Source of the DNA: Thermoplasmata archaeon
GTDB taxonomy: Archaea > Thermoplasmatota > Thermoplasmata > Lutacidiplasmatales > UBA184
Length of the DNA: 64,000 bases
Direction: 5' to 3'
Assembly (NCBI GenBank): GCA_030038095.1
Contig: JASHPK010000042.1
Location: 1 to 64,000 of the forward strand
A program made the position numbers and the translations under genes. This document shows, in pieces, positions 28,001 through 34,163 of this stretch. The stretch's first letter is position 1. The number at the start of each line of letters is the position of its first letter. Under the pieces are notes generated by a model. That model was given only the letters and a program-made list of their open reading frames with translations. It had not been told where the DNA came from and made no database searches.

Positions 28001-28413
28001 CCTACGCGGTCGAGGTGACCGCGACCGGCTACGCACCGTACTACAACAACGTCACGGTCGTCCCGGCGATCGGGACGGCGATCGCGGTCCACCTGACGCA
28101 GGTCGGGAGCACGTCGTCGCCCGGTTCGACCCGGTCGAACAGCTCGACGACCACGACCTCCTCGAGCGGCCTCACGGACGCGCAGTTCTACGCGGTGATC
28201 GGCGGCCTCCTCGCGGTGGCGGTCGCCATCGTCCTCGCGGCGCTCCTCCTGCGCCGCCGGGGGTCGCCGCCGCCTCCGGAGCCCCCCGCCTACGAGCCGG
28301 CGGCCCCGGCGGAGTACGCGGGGCCCCAGCAGCGGGTCGATCCCACGCCCGGCAGCCCCGACGTGTACTACGAAGGACCCCCGGTGGACGGCCCGCCGCC
28401 CCCGGGCGCGTGA
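25042..28413 (+). CDS. Thermopsin-family (A5) exoprotease with beta-helix and ETGL domains
   Basis: The ATG at 25042 sits 26 bases after CTTAAC, so it is preferred to the in-frame GTG at 25027. A signal peptide precedes a region matching the thermopsin family in order: APAPMGLGDYGV, FGVQLNAVL with NDFWIQDVLFF, the LDNVWNLS segment, RFGYD, and DTGETSQGV near 26140. Thermopsins are secreted acid proteases of archaea; I cannot assign catalytic residues with confidence. A beta-helix-like section (about 26850-27120) is followed by two ETGLP...W-type domains (27420, 27670), a PEGA-like domain (27890) and a C-terminal helix with a Pro-rich tail. The protease would therefore be cell-anchored. Length is 1123 residues, far above a minimal thermopsin. 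Confidence 0.82.
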   Translation: MSRLVVVAVVLSAVVLAGSLAVLPGAHAAPRAAPGTPAAHATAVPEPKIAPAPPSSSLAASSAARESLGRSILSDLEGSGVPARAIYLPDFAGGGVLHGNVVSPITTIAPAPMGLGDYGVRNTTGTPQPYVIDSTSWEGTISLNSGDFFYIDNDGPDTFGVQLNAVLSNVTVAGNASNDFWIQDVLFFTPSTDSIQMLDNVWNLSTPSTAEPASTFFEYNGTPVDGHYYYDFGPAFTTSFPFTAHLYENASLTNISGRSYSTVRFGYDIVSGTGATIGHGVFDTVLFASDVNAVPGVHLPQFQVNGGRLTPTNFLLYDTELMIGGPGGGSTTQVYSLNGSMQIAYYNRSTGHYSFDPSAWSAGADTGETSQGVAVSYLTPGTGLLGAGPSFIEPLWNATPGGNQGQLELTGSVAPDNAFLFLSQGGTFNATSAAWAPFLPGGRYTFYLPPGDYSGEALLSNHDTRDVFYSGGAGTTDSVAISLPYDLTVGVDTPLFAWNNAELANLSFAGDGTANSPYLLYDNEYTTLDPLFGELNDYLFPVFPGVLISGTTAYFDLDHAPPLTVLYPSIYDARLFVNGLPDTNQLQIELYDTSHGSITDSSDIGGWICGCQFNFPTVYYPDGEIVLWGATDTLVAANIFDDQGVGIVLMQGSDNVVWGNEFLNGLLAPATFPAQFGIWEFESGDLIYNNAFDTSVTAYSPSYNLYNGNNQTNVNSWNLSGWQPSSAVNVVNGFNLSGSLLGLPAVCGNWWWDYSPGMSLPYNEPYDGGAPFIFTGGDYCPSGPNGTIGYLVSFSETGLPGGTWTVTLAGVSGTAAAGSPITFAMPNGTWSYSVAAVGGLTVSPAAGTVTVHGRSVSTAIAFAQPISSVTPTSYLTTVAESGLAPGVTWSITINATRYSANGTTVALTLTNGSYAYTVAAVTDYSLLSPASGAITVDGAPATLDLKFTPDPGWLNATVAPATASVWVDAVSVPLTSGAFSLEEMPGTYAVEVTATGYAPYYNNVTVVPAIGTAIAVHLTQVGSTSSPGSTRSNSSTTTTSSSGLTDAQFYAVIGGLLAVAVAIVLAALLLRRRGSPPPPEPPAYEPAAPAEYAGPQQRVDPTPGSPDVYYEGPPVDGPPPPGA

Positions 28414-28454
28414 TCCGAGCGAGGAAGGCCGGCGCGAGGGACCGGGGCCTCAGG

Positions 28455-28561
28455 TCCCGGCTGCCTGACTCGAACAGGCGACCTGAGGATCTCCACGGGG
28501 GCCGCCGGAGGCCCGGCAGTCTCGCCTACAGTCCCCCGCTCTACCACTGAGCTAAGCCGGG
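28455..28561 (-). tRNA. tRNA-Tyr (GTA) with a 35-nt intron
   Basis: The reverse strand folds as a full tRNA: acceptor CCCGGCT/AGCCGGG with discriminator A; D arm GCTC/GAGC; anticodon arm GGGGA/TCCTC with loop CTGTAGA; T arm GCCTG-TTCGAGT-CAGGC. The anticodon GTA is at 28529-28527. An intron of 35 bases (28525-28491) interrupts the loop after position 37, the canonical archaeal site cut by the splicing endonuclease. The C1-G72 pair is the archaeal tyrosine identity element. The CCA end is not encoded. Confidence 0.93.
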
Positions 28562-28586
28562 ACGGGAGCGCGGAGCGGTCCTCCGC

Positions 28587-28595
28587 CTATAAAAC
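28587..28595 (-). promoter_or_regulatory. TATA box of tRNA-Tyr, overlapping the adk stop codon
   Basis: On the minus strand the sequence reads GTTTTATAG, centred about 30 bases before the mature tRNA 5' end at 28561. Its first bases are the TAG stop of adk, so the two genes are packed with no spare sequence. Confidence 0.55.
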
Positions 28596-29240
28596 CTGCC
28601 CCCGGGAACCCTCGGCGACGGCCGCGCGCACGCGCGCGGCGACCTCGTCGGGGGACCCGCTCGCGTCGATCGGCCGGAGTCGTCCCGCGCCGCGGTAATG
28701 GTCGAGGAGCGGGGCCGTCTGCTCCGCGTACACCTTAAGGCGCGTCGCGACCGCCTCCGGGCGGTCGTCCGGCCGCTGGACGAGCTCGGCGCCGTCCTTG
28801 TCGCACCGACCGGCCGCGCGCGGGGGCTGGCTCACGAGGTTGTAGGTCGACTGGCACTTCGGGCACCAGCGGCGGCTCGACAGGCGCTCGATGAGCGTCG
28901 CGGAGGGCAGGTCGAACGAGACCACCACGTCGACCACCGTGAGACGGGCGAGCGCTTCCGCCTGCGCGAGGTTGCGGGGGAACCCGTCCAGGAGGAACCC
29001 GGCCTGCGCGTCCGGCGCGCCGAGGCGGTCCTTCAGGATCCGCAGGACCAGATCGTCCGGGACGAGCCGTCCCGCCCGCATGTGGCCGTCCGCCTCCCGG
29101 CCGAGCGGCGTCCGGGCGGCGACCGCGGACCGCAACAGGTCCCCGGTCGACAGATGCGGGACGCCGAGCTCCCGGGAGAGCCGGGCCGCCTGCGTCCCCT
29201 TCCCCACCCCCGGGGGGCCGAGGAAGACGATCCGCCGCAT
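28587..29240 (-). CDS. adk: Adenylate kinase
   Basis: The product has 217 residues, the usual length of the long, lid-bearing adenylate kinases. It interconverts ATP + AMP and 2 ADP in the cytosol. The P-loop GPPGVGKGT is at residues 8-16, followed by the AMP-binding segment STGDLLR, the GFPRN motif and a lid with a zinc-type site of the form CPKC...CDKD. The lid is of the bacterial/euryarchaeal type, not the short trimeric archaeal adenylate kinase of methanogens and Sulfolobus. The gene lies 45 bases downstream of pyrH on the same strand, so a nucleotide-kinase operon is likely. Confidence 0.93.
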   Translation of the reverse strand: MRRIVFLGPPGVGKGTQAARLSRELGVPHLSTGDLLRSAVAARTPLGREADGHMRAGRLVPDDLVLRILKDRLGAPDAQAGFLLDGFPRNLAQAEALARLTVVDVVVSFDLPSATLIERLSSRRWCPKCQSTYNLVSQPPRAAGRCDKDGAELVQRPDDRPEAVATRLKVYAEQTAPLLDHYRGAGRLRPIDASGSPDEVAARVRAAVAEGSRGQVL

Positions 29241-29284
29241 GCGGGGCCCCTGACGGCCGAGCTAATTGGCTTTGCTCCGCGGGC

Positions 29285-29995
29285 CTAGACCTCGACCCGG
29301 CTCCCGTCGAACGGCCGGCCGAGGATCGCGGCCTCGAGGTTCTCCAAGTCCCTGCCCTGCACCACCGCGAGGGCGATCCCAGAGCGCGAGAGGGAGTCGG
29401 CCCCGAGGCGGTCGAACAGGAAGCTCTGGCCTGCCGTACCATCCGTCTCGGAGCTGACGAGGGCGCGGAACTCGGGCCAGGAGAGCCGCGCGATGCGACG
29501 GGCTCCCGGGAACTTCCGCGGGTCGCGGTCGTACACCCCGCTGACGTTGGTCGCGTTCACGAGCCGCGCCGCGCGCAGCCGGACGGCGAGCAAGGCCGCG
29601 ACCCCGTCGGTCGTGTGACCCGGCTCGGTCCCGCCGAGCACGATCGGCGAGGCCCGGTGCACGAGCTCCGCGGCCGCCCGGACCGTGGTCGGGGGATCGG
29701 CGGGGGTGGGCGGACCGACGCAGGCCGCGAGGAGGCGCGCGTGCAGGCGCGTGACCTCGATGCCGACCTCGTCGAGCTCGAACTCCGTGAGGCCGAGGTC
29801 CCGCCCGATCGTGATGTAGTCCCGGGCGGTCCGGCCTCCGCCCACGGTGACCACGAGGGGAAGGGCCCGCCCGAGGCGCTTCAAGAGCCCCGCGAGGCGC
29901 ACGAGGTACTCCCGGTCTCCCTCACCGGTGAGGAACACCGATCCCCCGATCGACACGACGACGGGGGCGCTCGTCCGAGGGGAACGCGGCGGCAT
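29285..29995 (-). CDS. pyrH: UMP kinase, archaeal type
   Basis: This 236-residue member of the amino acid kinase fold makes UDP from UMP and ATP in pyrimidine nucleotide synthesis. Visible family segments are the N-terminal VVVSIGGSVF strand-loop, TVGGGRTARDYI, GGTEPGHTTDGVAALLA and the late NATNVSGVYDRDP substrate segment. The wording matches archaeal rather than bacterial PyrH. The ATG at 29995 is preceded by CTTAAG about 25 bases upstream, so the mRNA is probably leaderless. adk follows on the same strand. Confidence 0.9.
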   Translation of the reverse strand: MPPRSPRTSAPVVVSIGGSVFLTGEGDREYLVRLAGLLKRLGRALPLVVTVGGGRTARDYITIGRDLGLTEFELDEVGIEVTRLHARLLAACVGPPTPADPPTTVRAAAELVHRASPIVLGGTEPGHTTDGVAALLAVRLRAARLVNATNVSGVYDRDPRKFPGARRIARLSWPEFRALVSSETDGTAGQSFLFDRLGADSLSRSGIALAVVQGRDLENLEAAILGRPFDGSRVEV

Positions 29996-30017
29996 CGGCC
30001 CGGGGAGGCTCGGGCCG

Positions 30018-30023
30018 TCTTAA
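30018..30023 (-). promoter_or_regulatory. TATA-like box for pyrH-adk
   Basis: CTTAAG, palindromic, is centred about 25 bases from the pyrH ATG. The divergent rpiA has its own candidate (TTGAAG, about 30053-30058) 25 bases before its GTG. Confidence 0.45.
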
Positions 30024-30081
30024 GCGGTGTCGGCGGGGGAGGGAGGGTCGGATTGAAGAGGCCGCGGCCCTCGGGGCTATC

Positions 30082-30792
30082 GTGGCCGACCCGTGGGCGG
30101 GGGCGAAGGCGGCGGCGGCGCGCCACGCGGTCGCGACCCGCGTGCGCCCGGGCCTCAAGATCGCCCTCGGGACCGGCTCGACCGCGGCGTGCGCGGTCCG
30201 CGCGATCGCGGAGCGGTTCCCCGGCGAGCCCTTCGACTGCGTCTCGAGCTCACTCGCCACGGAGGAGCTCGCCCGCTCGCTCGGCCTCGCGGTGCGCGAG
30301 CTCGGGGCCGACGATCGGTTCGACCTGATGCTTGACGGGGCGGACGAGGTCTCCCCCGCCCTCGACCTCACGAAGGGCGGCGGGGGCGCCCTCTTCCGCG
30401 AGAAGTTCCTCGCGCGGCTCTCCCGCGAGACCGTGATCCTCGTCGACCCTTCGAAGCTCGTGAAGGCCCTCGGGGAGCGCGCGCCGATCCCCGTCGAGGT
30501 CGTGCCGTTCGCCCGCCCGGTGCTCGTCCGGGAGCTCCGCGGCCTCGACTACGAGGTCCGCCTGCGGCTCAACCCGGGAGGCCAGCCATTCCGCACGGAC
30601 AACGGCAACGAGCTCCTTGACCTCTCCCCGAAGCGCCCCCTTCCGGACCCGAAGGCGACGGACCGCGACCTCCACGCGCTCCCCGGGGTCGTGGAGACCG
30701 GCCTCTTCCCGGGCCTCGCGAGCCGGGTCGTCATCGGCGAAAACGACGGCCGGGTCGCCGAGCGCCTTCCCTCCGGCGGTGCGCGCGCCTAG
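30082..30792 (+). CDS. rpiA: Ribose-5-phosphate isomerase A
   Basis: The enzyme interconverts ribose 5-phosphate and ribulose 5-phosphate in the non-oxidative pentose phosphate pathway. The 236-residue product shows the phosphate-binding GTGSTA, the catalytic DGADEVSPALDLTKGGGGALFREK region (Asp, Glu and Lys of the active site; the motif spans residues about 90-115), and the late NGN segment. The GTG start at 30082 is placed by homology of the N-terminus and by a TTGAAG box 25 bases upstream. It is divergent to pyrH. Together with the transketolase and transaldolase genes at 37870-40353 it supplies pentoses for nucleotides. Confidence 0.92.
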   Translation: MADPWAGAKAAAARHAVATRVRPGLKIALGTGSTAACAVRAIAERFPGEPFDCVSSSLATEELARSLGLAVRELGADDRFDLMLDGADEVSPALDLTKGGGGALFREKFLARLSRETVILVDPSKLVKALGERAPIPVEVVPFARPVLVRELRGLDYEVRLRLNPGGQPFRTDNGNELLDLSPKRPLPDPKATDRDLHALPGVVETGLFPGLASRVVIGENDGRVAERLPSGGARA

Positions 30793-30877
30793 GCCGGTCG
30801 GCCCCCCATCGTCGCGCTTATCCGTCCCGAGCGGTGCGGTCGTCACCGCCGGCGACACGGCGGGGCGGAAGAGAGCG

Positions 30878-31660
30878 ATGCAGGGCAAGTACGTGACGAC
30901 CCGCGTGGACGACCACGTCGGGTACATCGAGATCGACAAGCCGAAGGCGAACACCTACGACCTCGACATGATGCGGGGGTTCGACGCGGCGCTCGAGGAG
31001 TTCCGGTTCAACGATGACGTCCGCGTGATCGTCCTAGCGAGCCGCGTCCCCGGCTTCTTCAGTGCCGGCGCCGACATCGAGATGCTGAAACGGAGCCAGC
31101 CGGACTTCAAGGCGATGTTCTGCCTCCACTGCCAGGAGACCCTCGACAAGTTCGCGAAGACCCCGAAGGTCGTGATCGCCGCGATCCACGGCCACTGCGT
31201 CGGCGGCGGGCTCGAGATCGCGCTCTCCACGGACCTCCGCATGATGGCGAGGGACTCCGGCCGGATCGGGCTTCCCGAGGTGACCCTCGGCGTGCTTCCC
31301 GGGACGGGCGGCACCCAGCGCCTCCCGCGTCTCATCGGCGCTTCGCGGGCGCTCGACATGATGATCACGGGGAAGCTCCTCACCCCCGACGAGGCGCTCG
31401 CGATTGGCCTCGTGAACTACGTCTACCCGAAGGAGACGTTCGCGAAGGACGTCCAGGCGTACGCGGCGGCCCTGGCCCACGGTCCGTCCCGGGCGGTGAG
31501 CCTGATCAAGCGGAGCGTGATCGAGGGGATCGAGATGCCGCTCACGGCCGGCCTCGCGCTCGAGCGCGAGCTCCAGAACCGGCTCTTCATCACCGAGGAC
31601 GCGAAGGAGGGGCTGACCGCCTTCGTCGAAAAGCGAAAGCCCACCTTTAAGGGACATTAG
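30878..31660 (+). CDS. Enoyl-CoA hydratase/isomerase family protein
   Basis: A crotonase-fold protein of 260 residues. The oxyanion-hole segments SAGADIEML and GHCVGGGLE are present, as are both catalytic glutamates of true hydratases, E113 and E134 (in [12 protein letters not shown]), at the spacing seen in rat enoyl-CoA hydratase. It probably adds water to trans-2-enoyl-CoA. The neighbour 22 bases downstream encodes a PaaA/BoxB-like di-iron protein, so a role in ring-opened aromatic CoA thioesters is possible; ordinary beta-oxidation is the plain alternative. The ATG at 30878 was chosen because the family fold begins there. Confidence 0.88.
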   Translation: MQGKYVTTRVDDHVGYIEIDKPKANTYDLDMMRGFDAALEEFRFNDDVRVIVLASRVPGFFSAGADIEMLKRSQPDFKAMFCLHCQETLDKFAKTPKVVIAAIHGHCVGGGLEIALSTDLRMMARDSGRIGLPEVTLGVLPGTGGTQRLPRLIGASRALDMMITGKLLTPDEALAIGLVNYVYPKETFAKDVQAYAAALAHGPSRAVSLIKRSVIEGIEMPLTAGLALERELQNRLFITEDAKEGLTAFVEKRKPTFKGH

Positions 31661-31682
31661 GTTCTAGGAAGGGAGGATACCG

Positions 31683-32531
31683 ATGACCGGCCGACCCCCC
31701 GCCCCGAGCGAGCCCGCTCGACCCCGCACCCGCGCCGGCGCATCGAGCCTGAAGGACGGCGGCACGATCGAGCCGGTCCGCGAGATCCTCTGGGGTTCCA
31801 GCGCGGGGGTCCGCAAGTACGAGACGGCGGAGGAGGTCCCCTCTGACATGCGCCAGCTGGTCGTGAAGCTCCTCGTCGTCCAGGCGGACACCGAGTTCGC
31901 CTCGATCCAGCAGCACCGCCCCTGGCTCGACCGCGCCCCGACCCTCGAGGACCGCTGGATCGAGTCGCGGATCATCGCCGACGAGGCCCGCCACGGCCTG
32001 CAGGCGTGCCGCATCCTCCGCGACTTCGGCGAGGAGGGCCAGCGGTTCATCGACGAGCTCCTGGCGAAGAAGGAGGGCGAGCACAAGCTGGACGCCTTCA
32101 ACATGAAGTTCGACGCCTGGAGCGATGTCGGCGCGTTCACCTGCTTCGTCGACCGCGTCGGCGTCTACCAGCTGCGGGCGTTCCAGGAGTGCTCCTACGG
32201 CCCCCTCGCCCGCGCGATGCCGCTCATGCTGAGCGAGGAGCAGCTGCACCTCAACTTCGGGGCGAGCGTGCTGCGCCGGATGGTGCAGGACGGCTCGAAG
32301 TACTACGGATCGAAGGAGGAGGCGCAGGCCTCGATCCAGAAGTGGTACCCGCGCGCTCTCGACATGTTCGGCCACTCGAATTCCGACACGAGCCGCCGCG
32401 CGATCGAGTACGGTCTCAAGCGGTGGACGAACGAGGAGGCCCGGGCCCGATACATCGAGGAGGTCTCGGGACTCGTCCAGTCGATCGGACTGACCCTGCC
32501 GGCGCCCGAGTTCGACCGCCACGTCCTGTAG
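31683..32531 (+). CDS. PaaA-like ferritin-fold di-iron protein
   Basis: A 282-residue protein with GGGAGGAT just before its ATG. It has the ligand pattern of ferritin-like di-iron carboxylate oxygenases: E71, E101-x-x-H104 (DEARH), E169 and E186-x-x-H189 (EEQLH). Overall it resembles PaaA (phenylacetyl-CoA epoxidase) and BoxB. Such proteins use O2 to epoxidise an aromatic acyl-CoA. No PaaB, PaaC, PaaD or PaaE gene is visible in the window, so the substrate and electron donor are open. The first 25 residues look disordered. Co-transcription with the enoyl-CoA hydratase is likely. Confidence 0.8.
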   Translation: MTGRPPAPSEPARPRTRAGASSLKDGGTIEPVREILWGSSAGVRKYETAEEVPSDMRQLVVKLLVVQADTEFASIQQHRPWLDRAPTLEDRWIESRIIADEARHGLQACRILRDFGEEGQRFIDELLAKKEGEHKLDAFNMKFDAWSDVGAFTCFVDRVGVYQLRAFQECSYGPLARAMPLMLSEEQLHLNFGASVLRRMVQDGSKYYGSKEEAQASIQKWYPRALDMFGHSNSDTSRRAIEYGLKRWTNEEARARYIEEVSGLVQSIGLTLPAPEFDRHVL

Positions 32532-32547
32532 CGGGATCTCGCCCGAT

Positions 32548-33591
32548 CTATCGGGCCCGACGGGCCGGACGCGATCGGCGGCGCGGGGCCAGGCGGCGGC
32601 CCCCCGGCCCCGGGTGGAGCGCGAGGGTCGATCGGACTCCCGGAAGGCGAGCGAGCCTCCGGCGCACCCCGGCGAGGTCCTGGGCGAGGGTGAATACGTG
32701 CATGTGGGCACCCGCGTCGTGGGTGTACGCCGCGACCGGGCGGCCGGCCTCCCGGTTCAGCGAGCGCACCTCCCCCAGGATGGCGCGCGAGGTCGGGGTG
32801 AGGTAGTCGAGCGTCGGCCGGGTCGTCTCGCAGACCGAACGGAAGCTGTCGCACTCCTCCATAACGAGCGGGAACAACGCGGCGGAGTCCCGGGCCGCGA
32901 TGGCCCGGCGGATCCGCTCAAGGCGCCGCGGGAGCCCGCGGAGGCGCGCGGCATATTCCGGGCTGGTCCGGACGGTCAGCTGCATCGCGTCCATCGAGCG
33001 GACCTCCTTCACGGGCGCCCCTTCCACGAGGAGCACGAGGTCGACGAGCGCGGGCCAGTGCCCCGGCCCAAAGAGGGTCCGGGCGAAGCAGTCGCTCCCG
33101 TCGGCGCGCACGCCCGCCCGCCACTCGACGAAGCCGCCGAAGATCGACCGGCAGGCGCTCCCGGATCCGGACCGCGCGAGCTCGGAGACCTCCCGGTCGG
33201 AGAGCGTGAGGCCGGCGGCGAGGGACGAGGCGCCCGCGAGCGCGGCGAACCCGCTCGCGCTCGAGGCGAGACCGCTCGCCATCGGGAAGTTGTTGTCCGA
33301 GCGGACCTCGGCGTACCGGTCGGATCGCGCGAGAGCCCGAACGCGGTCGAGCAGGGCGACGACCCCCGCCCGGGGTCCCCCGGTCGCCTCGGCGCCGTTC
33401 AGGACCACCCGGTCGCTCGTGAGGTCGTCCGAGAAGCGCACGGTCGTCCGGCTCCGGAGGCGGTCGAGGGTGACGGAGAGGGAGGAGTTGTACGGGATCC
33501 CGAGGTCCGGGTCCCGGACCCCCCAGTACTTCACGAGCGCGATGTTCGGCGCCGCCTCGTACGTGACCGTCGCGCGCGGGGGTCGGGCCAT
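32548..33591 (-). CDS. Mevalonate-pathway decarboxylase (GHMP kinase family)
   Basis: This 347-residue GHMP-fold enzyme matches diphosphomevalonate decarboxylase: PNIALVKYWG at residues 15-24, FPMASGLASSASG as the phosphate loop, GSGSACRSIFGGFVEW, and YTHDAGAH. The lysine of KYWG, the arginine of SACRS and the aspartate of HDAGAH are all kept, which is the decarboxylase triad; mevalonate 3-kinases of Thermoplasma lack it. The reaction yields isopentenyl (di)phosphate for membrane lipids. Whether the substrate is mevalonate 5-phosphate, 5-diphosphate or 3,5-bisphosphate cannot be decided here. The ATG at 33591 has GATAAGTAC about 33 bases upstream. Confidence 0.85.
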   Translation of the reverse strand: MARPPRATVTYEAAPNIALVKYWGVRDPDLGIPYNSSLSVTLDRLRSRTTVRFSDDLTSDRVVLNGAEATGGPRAGVVALLDRVRALARSDRYAEVRSDNNFPMASGLASSASGFAALAGASSLAAGLTLSDREVSELARSGSGSACRSIFGGFVEWRAGVRADGSDCFARTLFGPGHWPALVDLVLLVEGAPVKEVRSMDAMQLTVRTSPEYAARLRGLPRRLERIRRAIAARDSAALFPLVMEECDSFRSVCETTRPTLDYLTPTSRAILGEVRSLNREAGRPVAAYTHDAGAHMHVFTLAQDLAGVRRRLARLPGVRSTLALHPGPGGRRLAPRRRSRPARRAR

Positions 33592-33619
33592 GCGCTCCTC
33601 GCCGACCCGGAGCCGCGAA

Positions 33620-33628
33620 GTACTTATC
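33620..33628. promoter_or_regulatory. Shared divergent TATA-like box
   Basis: GTACTTATC (reverse GATAAGTAC) sits about 33 bases from the decarboxylase ATG and about 29 bases from the thioesterase GTG at 33654. One AT-rich patch appears to serve both directions in an otherwise GC-rich gap. Confidence 0.4.
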
Positions 33629-33653
33629 GGGCGCGGCCGCTAGGCCCCCGGTC

Positions 33654-34163
33654 GTGCGACGAGCGTCCGACGCGTCCGAGCCTCGCCCGGTCGCCCCGAT
33701 GCCCGACCTCATCGCCGCGGCGCGCCGGGGCGGTTTCCATCAGGTCGCCGGCTTCCAGATCGATCCCGCCCATAGCGGCCGGGGCCACTGCACGGTGACC
33801 GGCCGGGTGGAGCACCGGCACCTCAACATCAACGGGGTCGTCCATGGCGGGGTCTACGCCACGATCCTGGACACGGCGATGGGTGCCTCGGTCGTGACGC
33901 TGCTCGGCCCCGGCGAGACGACGGCCACGACGAGCCTCTACGTGGAGTACCTGCGGGCGGCCCGCGAGGGGGACCACCTCACCGCCCGCGGCGCCGTGCT
34001 GCGTCGGGGGCGTCACATCGCGTTCGTCGAGGGGAACCTGTACGGCGCGGACGACCGGCGCCTGGCTCAGGCCCGGGGCACGTGGTACATCTGGTCGTCC
34101 GAGCCCGAGACCCCCTCCACCGTCCGGCGGCGCGGGAAGCGTTCGGGCGTCAAGCGGCGCTGA
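33654..34163 (+). CDS. Hotdog-fold (PaaI-like) thioesterase
   Basis: The encoded protein has 169 residues, or 154 if the ATG at 33699 is used. NINGVVHGGVYATILDTAMG is the HGG active-site helix of PaaI/4-hydroxybenzoyl-CoA-type thioesterases, and TTSLYVEYLRAAREGDHLTARG is the matching beta-sheet. It should hydrolyse an acyl-CoA of unknown chain. The GTG fits a leaderless start from the shared AT-rich box. The basic C-terminus (about 25 residues) overlaps the end of the convergent aminopeptidase gene by 14 bases. Confidence 0.82.
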   Translation: MRRASDASEPRPVAPMPDLIAAARRGGFHQVAGFQIDPAHSGRGHCTVTGRVEHRHLNINGVVHGGVYATILDTAMGASVVTLLGPGETTATTSLYVEYLRAAREGDHLTARGAVLRRGRHIAFVEGNLYGADDRRLAQARGTWYIWSSEPETPSTVRRRGKRSGVKRR

